Part shown: in pieces, positions 46,486-58,389 of the stretch
How the letters are laid out: each line of letters starts with the position of its first letter
Numbering within the stretch: the stretch's first letter is position 1
Source of the DNA: Sporodiniella umbellata
Lineage: Eukaryota; Mucoromycota; Mucoromycetes; Mucorales; Rhizopodaceae
Length of the DNA: 64,000 nucleotides
Assembly (NCBI GenBank): GCA_025677835.1
Contig: JAIXMR010000018.1
Coordinates: 62,001 to 126,000, forward strand
Direction of reading: 5' to 3'
Translations under genes and position numbers: made by a program
Notes under the pieces: model-generated
Databases searched by the model: none
What the model was told of the DNA's origin: nothing
The model's input: only the letters and a program-made list of their open reading frames with translations

Positions 46486-47216
46486 TGTATCTATAACGGA
46501 GAGAGATAGGAAATCTATCTGGCCCTCTCGTTTTTTTCCATACATACAATTCTCATAGAATTAACCTTTAGGAGGCAAGAAAGATAAAGCAAGATAGAAC
46601 AATCCCAACCCAAGGCAAATACCGTGTTCTAAAGGATCCTGGCTGTTTCTTTCTTGTAAAGGGTCGTAGTGATAAACAGATACACCCATGATGTCTTGAA
46701 AGAGTTGTTCATACATTTTATAAGCCTTCTTGATATCGTAGGCTGCCTTGAGATGATCGGACCAGTTGGGCTTCAAGAACTGAAGAGAGGCAAACATCAG
46801 TGTCGTATGAGCCGTCAAGAGATGATGCTGTGGCGAGCTCATCAAAAGCTCCAACGTAGCTTCAAAAATACAATCGTCTTGGGGATACTCAAAAGATAGT
46901 ATCGCTTGAAAATAAACAAGAACTGCTCGACCAAATGAATGAACCGGGTTCTGAACATCTTTAAATACCTTTCGACTCTCTTCCCATTCATCTTCAATCA
47001 AAGCATCCTACTTTTTCTTTTAAACTCCCTTTTTTTTTTTTAAAAAAAAAAAAAAAAATATATGTATATTTTTTAAAAAAAAAGGCTTACAATCCCAAGC
47101 TGAAGATCTGATAAACCGCGATAGAAACATTTCGAACGACTCGGTCGCTCACTGTTGGGAAGAATCAAATGGGTATACTTCAGTACAGAAGCTACTTTGG
47201 AAACGTGCCGGAACAT
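45276..47216 (-). CDS. IML2: Iml2/TTC39-family tetratricopeptide protein
   Basis: Exons 47216-47091, 47007-46566, 46412-46013 and 45951-45276 give 547 aa. The helical-repeat architecture and the segments LGLGLFYLALSFLPPK, EYEWMMHTLRRLKKVYG, EYTAFKSLVLFEIGWLSIYL and TCPLSRLFYHYLATCCMIAAG match the Iml2/TTC39 (DUF3808) family, where the LPPK turn and an 'E...FE.GW' helix are conserved. Yeast Iml2 is found at mitochondria and in cytosol and nucleus and has been linked to inclusion-body clearance. The exon 3 acceptor (TAAACAAG) was chosen because it alone carries LPPK into KILGHF in frame. Compared with family members the N-terminus is short, so a further 5' exon is possible. Intron 1 consists mostly of T and A runs. 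Confidence 0.83.
46459..46483. repeat. (GT)n microsatellite in IML2 intron 2
   Basis: About 12 uninterrupted GT units lie within the second IML2 intron. Confidence 0.85.
47030..47058. repeat. T12-A17 tract in IML2 intron 1
   Basis: Twelve T abut seventeen A inside the first IML2 intron. A second, shorter T9-A10 tract (47241-47259) lies just upstream of the IML2 start codon. Together they bracket the first exon. Confidence 0.8.
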
Positions 47217-47580
47217 GAAATCAGGAGACTTGGTTTTTTCTTTTTTTTTAAAAAAAAAAAGAAAAAAAAAGAAATAAAATATATATATATATATAAAAAA
47301 AAAGAAAATTGACATGAAAGAGGCGTAAAAAGAAGGGGTGTCTATACATATATATATGTGTGTGTATGTGTGTATATAGAGTTGTGTAAGTGTGTGTGTG
47401 TGTGTAATATAGATGATAAACCAATGTGTTATCGTAATAGGGAGAATGTATAGGAGAATTGGGTGATTGCTTGTATGTGTGCGTATAGATATGTGTAGAT
47501 TTTTTTTTCCTCTAATTTTTTATGTTTTTATATATATTTTTTTTTTCTTTTCTCATTTTTGGCTGTTGTTGTTTTACTTG

Positions 47581-50203
47581 TTACAAGTCTGGCATAAAAA
47601 AGTACTTGGACTGTCGGATTCGAGTTTTCCAACTGGTCTTCTTCTTAGATGGTGTAGAGGCATAGGAAAATGCTGAGATTGTAGGCCCCTGCGAGTGAAT
47701 TAAGGGGTTTTCATGCTCCACTGTTTGTGAAACCTTTTTCTAAGGAGAACAGAAGTGAATATATACATATTAATTGTAGGTGACTCTTCAAGTTACCTCA
47801 GGTATTTCGTATTTTAATGTGTCTCCAGACGCCTTTCTGTCAGGCGTGGATGTTCGCAATTGACGCATACTTGTAATCTTCTTGAGAACTCTTTCGGCCA
47901 ACGCCTTTTTCTTTTTTTTAACAATGGTAAGTGTACTACCACTGTTAGAGTCTGTTATACTTGGCGAGGAAACGTTAAAAGTACAACCAAAAGCACTCTG
48001 AGCATGGACTGACGGCTCAGGCGATGGCTGGCTGACGGGCGACTCCGACGTTGAGGGGCTCTGGCTATTGATTCTATCTGAATCAGACCGAGGTAGATCT
48101 AACCGTCGGTTAACGATCGAAAAGCTGGATACTGAATGCCGAATGGCAGCTACTGATTTCTTTTTTTTTAGACTGTCCGAGCTGATGCTCTCCGTAGGCG
48201 AATACGTATTGCGCATATACCAAGCGCGCGAAGAAAGATAGTCTTGCGTGCAAACATCTCGTAATTTGTGGTCGACGTTCAGTCGAAGCGCATGCTGATG
48301 GTTGTTTTTCAGTTGGCTCGACATCTTTCCAAACATGTTTTCGGCCAAAAGGTCGAGCGAACTAGGCCGTCGACGAGGCATACCGGGGAAAGGATCGGGC
48401 TTAACATAGGTTTCCGAGTTGTTTCTTGGTTTAAGCTCGGTTTTTTTACGTGTAGCGTAATCGGCTGAATAACGTTTAACAAGGCCGCATGGATGGCCGT
48501 CGTTAGTCTCCATATAGGCTGGTACAGGCCGCTGGATGAGTTCATCTATCGTTTGCTCTTCTACTAATGGATCATCTAAAGCATCATTGGATAACCTAGA
48601 AAGGCGTAGATCTGAGGGTGTAGGCGTTGCAATTCCAGATAGAGAAGATAGAATGAACTCTTCTAAAGGCGTTTTTTGGGCTTCCTCAATCGCTTCTTGA
48701 ATTTGTTTTATCCATAGCTGTTTCTCTTGAGTGCAAGTCGCACCAAAGATGAACGTATGCTTTTTGCAACGAACTATAAAAGAGTGTTCTCGTTGGCCTA
48801 AAAGCACCAAAAAAAAAAAAAAATAAATCAATTGTGAAAAGCACTTTTTTCTCTTACCCTCAATATCTTCCAAATTTTCTAGATCAGCTAAGCGTAAAGG
48901 AAACCAGTGCTTTGGTTCATATGCAGTTACTTTTTTGGGCCGGACCATAATCATATAGGTAGAAAAGATAAAACAACCAAGATACCTTGACTTTGGCACG
49001 CTTTGACCCAAAGCAGAGTATGTTATTTCTATAGCACCTGCCATGCGAAGAGGGCCTAGCTGAGATGCATGTTGTTTGCTCATTCTCCAGTCGCCATCAA
49101 GACGTTCAATAAACTTCTCTGTACGTTCTTTCATGTCTCGTTGGAACTTTAAATCATCAATTTCCATGACTATATCCTGCATTTCGTTCAATGCTGCAGT
49201 CCAAAGGTCATATTCTGCGGTTTGCGATGAAGTATATCGAATAATCTCTTTTATGAGAAGTTGATATCTGCATATTCTTTGCACAGGCTAATACAAGAGC
49301 AAAGGTACAAAGACTTTAAAAAACGGAAAACAAATAAGGTGTGTTACTTTGATTAAATAATCTTCAAAACGTAATTTTCGTTGCTGTTCTGAATCTTTTA
49401 CTTCCTCTGAACATTCTTTTGTAAAGTAGGCCCATTCTGGTCGGTCTCTATAAATGGATATCAAAGACCATGCCTCGGTATGTCCGTCACAATAAGGTTT
49501 ATAAAATGCAAAGTGAGCTACCTAAACATAAGATCAATAAGTTTTTTTACAAAAAAAAAAGGGGGGGATTTGCTACTTGATCCAAAAATTTTTTAGCCAT
49601 TAACAAGCTGTCATGTTTTACTGAGTGAAGCGAAATGACAAACAGTTTATGAAAAGATAAAATATCGAGAATATTTCTTGTGATGATCACTTGATGATCT
49701 AGTAGTATCCACGGTTGACGGCTGAGTGTTTGTAAACAAACCTATCGGTTACATAAAGGATATTAAGCCCTACACTTTCTATTCATTTTTATGTGTATGT
49801 ATGTATGAAAAATTTCCCTTTTTTCATATATAAAATAAATAGGAGAAATGATACCAGTAAAGCAAATAAGGGGGAGGAGAAAAAGGAAAGGTAATGAGAG
49901 GAAAAGCAAAAAGCCTACCTGTGCCAAGTGATTTAAATCCAAAACATAGTCGCGTTCAGTTTGTAATAGTTCGTCAATAGCATGCCTTTTTTTTCTGGTG
50001 ATGCTTTCTTGTCCAGAATCGTATTCAATAGGTGTATTAGACTCCTCTTCAGGTATGGATAGACAACTACAGCAGGAGCAGCAAGATCCAACTGCCTGAA
50101 TAATCACAGGGTTTATTACTTGATAATCGATGTTTTTTTTGTCCAATTGAAAACAATTACAACAGCACTGCTGGTCGTTCAAGATGTAGTGAGCGGGATT
50201 CAT
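47581..50203 (-). CDS. Rho guanine-nucleotide exchange factor (DH-PH) with Cys-rich N-terminus
   Basis: Exons 50203-49919, 49741-49577, 49521-49348, 49287-48858, 48797-47797 and 47739-47581 give 737 aa. The DH domain begins near residue 70 with RHAIDELLQTERDYVLDLN, continues through MAKKFLDQ and has the hallmark RFEDYLIKPVQRICRYQLLI. A PH domain follows (GAIEITYSALGQ...FIFSTYMIMVRP..., HTFIFGATCTQEKQLWI) to about residue 390. The rest is Ser/Pro-rich and probably disordered, with short Lys runs. The N-terminus carries nine Cys in two groups (QQCCCNCF and GSCCSCCSCL), which could be palmitoylated or bind metal. The GTPase target (Rho1 or Cdc42 type) cannot be decided. The gene probably drives polarity or wall-integrity signalling. 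Confidence 0.9.
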
Positions 50204-51182
50204 ATTTACAGAAGAAAAATGTTAAATATATTGTTGTTTTCTTCTGTTGCCTCTCAGTAAATTTATGGTCTACGACAGTATCAAGCCTGTATGTGCACGT
50301 AAAGTTTTGGGTTTAGTTTAGGGGTAAGAAAAAAAAAAGCCTTGCAAAATAAGCAGAGAATAAGAATATGTGGCAAAGTAGAAGAAAAAGGATACAATGG
50401 AGATAACCTACACAAAAGAAAGAAAAAAAGAGATAAATATAATAACGGGAATCCCTTTGTTTTCTCCTCATTCCTTCTTCTTGGCCCTCCCCCAACACAC
50501 ACCAGTACCCACCCGCTTACATACACATATTTATATATATATATACACTTTCTCTGATGACTCCTCAGGTTTGCTGCCTTCCCCCCACCCTCCCTTTTTT
50601 TTTTTTCTTATTTTTGAAAATCGTGTCTTTTTCATTGGTTTTACTATCAGATAGTAATAACATGAAAGATGAACATCTCCAAACAGGCTTTTTTTAATAA
50701 TTGAATTAGTTTAAAGCAAGATTTTCACCATCTCAATCAAAAAAAAAAATCTTGATTTAAAGTTATGACCTTTATTATTTAGATGGAATTCTATTGCACA
50801 TAAAAAAAATACATAACACATATACAGCGTACAATATTCCATTAAAAATTTTAATAACGCAACACACTTGCATATCAAAAGCCATTAAAGCTCAATGAGA
50901 TCAATATGGCTCTTTTCATCTGCCTCCCTTAGTGATGCGCACTGTGTATAAAGAAAAATGAAACTTATTTCATTTCAGTTGTTTATTTTTTGGCTTCATC
51001 TATTATCTCTTTATAGGTAATGAATGAAGTTTGTTTTGAAAGCAACCGAAACTGAATCCCTACTTATCGTTGGCTTCAAACGCAAAGCTATTAGGAATTG
51101 CCTAACGCAATCTCTACGTAAACTATGTAACGTCATTGGGTCACAAAGATGGTCTATACACTATTTGTTTATTGCCTTTGTT
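50204..51182. other. Intergenic region, SNF1 end / RhoGEF start
   Basis: Nearly 1 kb contains the RhoGEF promoter (right to left) and the SNF1 3' region. Overlapping small frames on both strands at 50281-50654 are composed of simple sequence (T, C and TA runs). No gene is recognised. Confidence 0.5.
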
Positions 51183-53413
<2,231 letters not shown>

Positions 53414-55057
53414 TTCTCAAGAATAAAAATTAAATACTGGAAGAAAAAACAAAAAAGATCATACAATTTTTTAACCAAGGTTGAAAAAAAAAAAAAAAAA
53501 AAAGTCAGACGTCACATTCATTGGTTTAGAGTGCATTCAAAACTTAAAATTGTCTAGGTGAAGTAGCACAAGACAAAAAGGTCCAAAGCGTTTGGTTACA
53601 TTATTCTACCCAAATTCCGTGCCTGCAGAGAAATAAACAAAAGCAGTAATTAAATCCGATTTACTATCCTCAGCTGCTTTATCTTCTTCTAAATTGCAGA
53701 GGTTTACATATTCGCTTCTGGTAGAAACTGCCTTTCCAATTTTTATTTTATTTTTTACTGAAACGCTTTCCAAAAAGTTCGCTCTATGCCATTCGAGAAC
53801 CTTATATTACGTCACTGCTTCTCACGAAGTGCAATGGTAGTAAATACTTTCTCATCAATATTAAAAACTTTCTGCCTTCTTTCACGTGCTTTTATTTTCA
53901 ACTGTAGATCTACTACAGCCAGTTCATATAAAGGTGTACAGCTTAAGGCCATCAGCTAAACTAAGCAAATTCAGCTTTGACTACAAAAACATTTTTCTGT
54001 GGCTCTGAGCTAAGCAAACAGCCATACTAAAAAGAATTTACATAGTACCAAAACACTGTAAAGTTCTCAGAAAAGCGCTCTGAATCAAAGTTGTTGCTGT
54101 ATAAAACCCTAACAGCTCCAAGCTAGAAACTAGACTCAGTCTCGACGAATTGGGCTTTATGTTTTTTCCTACTATTATCAAAATCAAAACACTCTATATT
54201 AAACGGTAACGCTGACTCACATACCATTTTTGGTTCCTAGTGCTACTGAATTGGCTCTATATCCACAGAAAAATACTATCATATACCCTAAAGCTAACCT
54301 GTAGCCTTCAAGGAAAAAGAAAATTGCTGATATGTCTACACTCTTAAACTCAAATTTTCTAAATGGCTTTGCTAGTGTTTCTCCACCCTAATTGGCAACC
54401 GAGATGCTTACAGGGCAGTAAAAAGCATCTGTGCTATCAGGCACTCTACAGAGCTAGCTGGCAACCAACTTTGGGAATCTTGATCAACAAAGATTGCAGG
54501 TATTTCCCATAGTTTTCTGTAACAGTGTTTATAACAGTTGATGTTATCCCTCCTGAAAACGCTTTATTCTATCATGTTAAGAGACCCTGTTTCATTCTTA
54601 CCCGTCGGTTATCAACAAACCGGGGGGTTTGTCGGCATACAATTGATTACTCAAGGATATTTTCGTTAATCCCTGGCTTAGGCCTTCACAATCCAAGGTT
54701 TTTCCTTTCAACTTGATTCGTATAATTTGCGTTTCCTAGCTAAAGATCTATATGAAGCTGTGTAATCTAGATATTGCTAATAATCTTCAGCCATAGCTTT
54801 GCCCAAAAGAAAAAGATGTAGCTAGACTGAAGCTTCTATAGTAAGACCATTCTTCTTTTGCTTCTCTTTTAAAGGTGAATATGCAAAAAAAGAGCGTTGA
54901 CAAAAGTAAACATAAATTAGATCGGGTACAAATCGTCTCTTCATTTTGCTCTATTATGTGGTGAAGATAGCTTTAATTAAAATGTACATAAGGATGTAAA
55001 TGTGTGCATTTGCGTATGTAGCAGCAACATCGGGTATACATAGGTGTTATAATTAGT
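53414..55057. other. Gene-free stretch between SPC24 and SNF1
   Basis: About 1.6 kb. An A20 run lies near 53485-53504, close to the SNF1 start. Between about 53900 and 54800 base composition is more balanced than in the flanks, and a 63-codon frame exists at 54525-54716. All frames are soon interrupted and no family was recognised. It may be an old decayed element or gene, but that is not shown. Confidence 0.45.
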
Positions 55058-55738
55058 TCAGAGTGAGTCAACCCCTGAAGAGAGGTAATTCCAGGTGTAG
55101 TTTGTAATAAAGGCATTGGAGTATTTTGTTACATCCAATACGAGTGAATGTCGCTCTTTGTAAGAAGCTATTTATGAGAAAGTAAGTTAAACCATTGATC
55201 TTCTGGGTCGCCTATTACTTAATTCAACTTGGGTAACTCTGTTACTTTCCATCTTGGCTCTTACTCCTATACCCTCAAAAACTGCCTGGACTAAACTATA
55301 GAGGATGTGTCAACTATTGGTGTTTGTGCGCCTGCTATGACATTACTCAAAAGGCTGAGGATCCACTGAGTATAAATTATTGGGTTGTATCAGCTGCCCT
55401 TCCAATAATTCAATTTCTCGGTTCAATTCTTCTATTTCTGTACCCAGTTTCTCTGCATAGCCCTCTAGCTCCTCTTCATCCTTCAAATAAGTTTCGTTTT
55501 TTTTCATTAAATCCTGATAGTCCTGCGCTAGTTCTGTTTCCATCACTTTTAAAACCTCTAGCTCTCTTTCTAGCTCGTGTTCCTTTTCGTTTTGTTTATT
55601 TTTATACTCATGGCACGTCTGGTCAACCGAATTTTGGTATTCTCTAATTTTCTCCAGGCACTCTAATGCTTTGAAATTTTTTAGCAGCCCCTCGGTTTGC
55701 TTAATTTTATCCAAAAGTTGATCAGGTAGGTTGGACAT
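55058..55738 (-). CDS. SPC24: Kinetochore protein Spc24 (Ndc80 complex)
   Basis: Exons 55738-55347, 55295-55219 and 55155-55058 give 188 aa. Residues about 15-125 form a long coiled coil rich in Glu/Lys. After splicing, a small C-terminal domain appears (LVQAVFEGIGVRAKMESNRV, then LKRHSLVLDVTKYSNAFITN and a YTWNYL end). This order, coiled coil plus a short globular domain ending in an aromatic F..NY.W motif, is that of Spc24, which pairs with Spc25 to dock the Ndc80 complex to the inner kinetochore. Without the two introns the frame would stop right after the coiled coil. An in-frame upstream exon (55938-55874) could add 22 residues. Identity rests on architecture and the C-terminal motif and is fairly sure. 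Confidence 0.72.
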
Positions 55739-56127
55739 GCTGAAAAAGAGCTAATATAAGCCACTTGGAATGAATCAAAATAAAAATACTTGCTTCACCT
55801 TTTGTTCGGTTTTTCAAAAAAAAAAAAAAATAAAATAAAAAAAAAGCATTGACTGTAGACAGGTCCAACACACTTGCCAATTGATAGTCCAGCATAAGCG
55901 GACTTTCCTGGTTGTTTAGATTCTAAAGTTTTGCTCATAGTTTAATTAAATGAACTAAAAATGCTTTAAAGAGCGGAATAGCCAAAAAAGAAAAGGGTGT
56001 TCCACTTTAGAGCTATTTCATATTAAAAAAAGAAATATGCTAGTGCTGAAATTGATTGTACTACAAGCGAGATAGATACAGTCTGCAAAGTATATACTCT
56101 ATTTTTATTTTTGTTTTCAAAAGTAGC
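55739..56127. other. Intergenic region holding a possible 5' exon of SPC24
   Basis: The minus-strand stretch 55938-55874 begins with ATG and reads MSKTLESKQPGKSAYAGLSI. It can be spliced (GTGTGT...TTTTTCAG) to 55739, directly in frame with the SPC24 ATG. Its coding status is open. The rest is AT-rich with A and T runs. Confidence 0.4.
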
Positions 56128-56496
56128 TCAAGAGCTAGGGCAATGTTTTTTAACGCAACTATTCCATTCCTTGGTACCTTCGGTTTTCTTCGTACAATAA
56201 GAAAAAATATGATCTAAAAGCTCATTTAATACATCAAAAAAGTGCGACAGTTTGACGTTATTACCTGTGTATGTGGTGCACTTTGTACTGTAGTTTGCTG
56301 TCCCATCCTTTCTGTTATAGCAAAGACACATGGTTTCATCTTCGTCATTTTCAGTAGCTTCAGTCATGATACATTTACATCCGAGCTGGTTGGTGTCAAC
56401 ACCTTGTTTTGCCAGGGAATTAGTCAAGTCGCTACTACTTGGCCAAGCAGTTACAGAGAAAATAAGAGATAGCAGCAAAAGAGCAGAACACTTCAT
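56128..56496 (-). CDS. Small secreted cysteine-rich protein of unknown function
   Basis: A single exon of 122 aa. The N-terminus (MKCSALLLLSLIFSVTAWPS) is a textbook signal peptide with likely cleavage near residue 17-20. The mature part of about 100 residues has eight Cys (in the order GC, KC, MC, LC, KC, YC, SC, HC), enough for four disulfides, and one N-glycosylation sequon (ANYS). No lysine-rich cleavage ladder, GPI signal or known domain is seen. The ATG at 56496 is preferred over the in-frame one at 56526 because it starts the signal peptide directly. A TATA-like box lies 45 nt upstream. The family is not recognised; an extracellular or wall role is inferred from the signal peptide only. 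Confidence 0.75.
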   Translation of the reverse strand: MKCSALLLLSLIFSVTAWPSSSDLTNSLAKQGVDTNQLGCKCIMTEATENDEDETMCLCYNRKDGTANYSTKCTTYTGNNVKLSHFFDVLNELLDHIFSYCTKKTEGTKEWNSCVKKHCPSS

Positions 56497-57024
56497 TTGA
56501 TAAAAGTTGATTATTTCCGAATGCAAAAGTAAAGAATAACTATTTATATTAAAGCAGTTGTTGATTATGTCACACCCCTTTTATGTTATTTTGGGTTAAT
56601 TAGTTTCTTTCTCCCTTTTGATTGTTGAATGCTGGTTACACTCTCCCCATTCAATGTTGTACCCGAGCTAATGTCTCGCATTGCGTGACCATACGTTGCT
56701 CTCTGCTCTGTTTTATTAAAAAAAAAACATTTATGCAATAAAAAGGAGCAAGTCAACAAAAAGCTGAGGATACAAGGCTAAAACTAAATAATAGGCGGAC
56801 TATACTGTCATATCCATTCTATACCTCCTCTCTTATAACAACAACGGAGAAAGTTAAATCGACATCCTCCTTCTATGCTTAGTTTTTCAAATTTGTGACT
56901 TCAGGTGTATGTTATTGAATAGGAAAATGAATCGCAAAATGCTATATACAACAACGGTAGTTTTATTAAGAAATAATATCTATCAAATCGGTATAAACGA
57001 AGCGTACAGAGAAGTGTACGCTCA
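56497..57024. other. Intergenic region, DnaJ end / secreted-protein start
   Basis: About 530 nt of AT-rich DNA between two genes on the minus strand. Apart from the TATA-like box nothing is recognised. Confidence 0.45.
56541..56548 (-). promoter_or_regulatory. TATA-like box of the secreted-protein gene
   Basis: TATAAATA on the minus strand lies about 45 nt upstream of the ATG at 56496, implying a very short 5' leader. Seen by motif and position only. Confidence 0.42.
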
Positions 57025-58389
57025 TTATTGTGGAACAGTAGCATCAGGCTGGTCGGGAACGACAGCTTGATAGACGGAAGCCACAATTCCTAAAGCATGA
57101 ACCCGTTGAGAAATTTCTTCTTTTGAAGCTGTTTTGTCACAGAATACTTCATCACAAACATCACGCAAAACGCTTTCAATTTCCAATTTCGAGCCTCTCC
57201 AGATAGCTTCAAGTCCTTTCAAAGCAGCCATTTCTTCTAGTATAGCTCTTTCTTCTTCTGACAGTCCTTTTTCCTCTGCTTTCTGAAGCTCGCCATAGGT
57301 AGACTGAAGAGCATAAGCAGTTCGAAGGGTGCCTACTGTTTGGGAAAAGATGTATCCCTTCTCTTTTATAGAATGAAACATTCCTCCCAGACCAAAAGCA
57401 AAATGCTTGGAAGCATACTGTTGCACCTTTGTTCCGTAAATGTACCCAATGGCATGCAAAAGGTCAACACCATGATTTTCAATTTTCAAGTCTTCTGCTT
57501 CTTTCTGGATAATAGACTTGAAATCATCATCTCCTCTATATAAGTCTAGTTTTGCCTTCAACTTTTCGGCCAAGGTATCGACTCGCTTAGTGCGTGCCAA
57601 ACTTTTTTCTAGCTCTGATTCGCTCTTTTGAGCGGCCCTTTCTTCTTTTTCTTGATCTGACAATTCTCTTTCTTCGTCTTCTGCTGTGTCTATTGCTTCC
57701 CGCATCTCCTTGCCGATTGATATCTCACCAATTATATCCACAAATGCCTCGCCTCCAAACGATTGCTTAAAAAAATCCTCGGGATCAACTAAAAATTTTC
57801 AGTTTACCTTTTTCTCTCTATCCCTTTATATCATTTCTTACCAAAACCGCCATCGGGCTTAACTCCATTTTCTTCACCATATTCATTATATCTTTTCCTT
57901 AATTTGGGATCCGAAAGCACTTGATACGCTTCTGAAATTCTTTTGAACTATACTGATTTGAGTATTTAATTGTTACTATTATTAGTATGTACCTTTTCTT
58001 CCGCCGTTGGATCATGCTGATTTTTATCAGGGTGGTATTTTATAGCCATTTTACGATAGGCCTTCTTGATATCATCTTGGTTGGCAGAGGGTTTTATGCC
58101 CAAGAGATCATAGTATTCTGTTGAATAGGGCTTTTCGTCTAAGAGAATTTTTTTTAGGGTTCCGTAGGTTGTGAAAATATTTCTTTGTACCGTTGCCTTT
58201 CATTCTGGTTGGTTTAGCCTTTGTTGATGAGGTCTCATAAAGACCAACCTCATTACAAGCCCAGCATTTTACAGACACTTTTTGTCCAGAAGAAATGCCT
58301 TCAGGAAAAAACTCTAATGGCGTCAAGCATTGCTTGCAAGTGGTTTTGATGTAGGGTTCAGGCTTTCTTGATTCGAATATTTTACTCAT
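57025..58389 (-). CDS. J-domain cochaperone with N-terminal zinc-ribbon-like motif and DnaJ-X domain
   Basis: Exons 58389-58191, 58138-57993, 57947-57842 and 57788-57025 give 404 aa. The first 60 residues hold two Cys pairs (CKQC and CWAC), a probable zinc ribbon. A J domain follows ([20 protein letters not shown], then the Hsp70-activating HPD in KYHPDKN). After a Gly-poor linker comes a long helical DnaJ-X-type domain ([40 protein letters not shown]). Yeast relatives with this C-terminal domain (Djp1, Caj1) act in the cytosol in peroxisomal protein import and membrane-linked folding. The J domain appears only after removal of the first intron. The ATG at 58389 is preferred because the upstream in-frame extension reads like leader. 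Confidence 0.9.

Noticed and set aside
53900..54800. Decayed gene or transposon between SPC24 and SNF1
   Set aside because: Composition is suggestive, but every frame has many stops and no motif could be tied to a family.
57340..57543. Plus-strand open frame inside the DnaJ gene
   Set aside because: Shadow of the well-supported minus-strand coding sequence.
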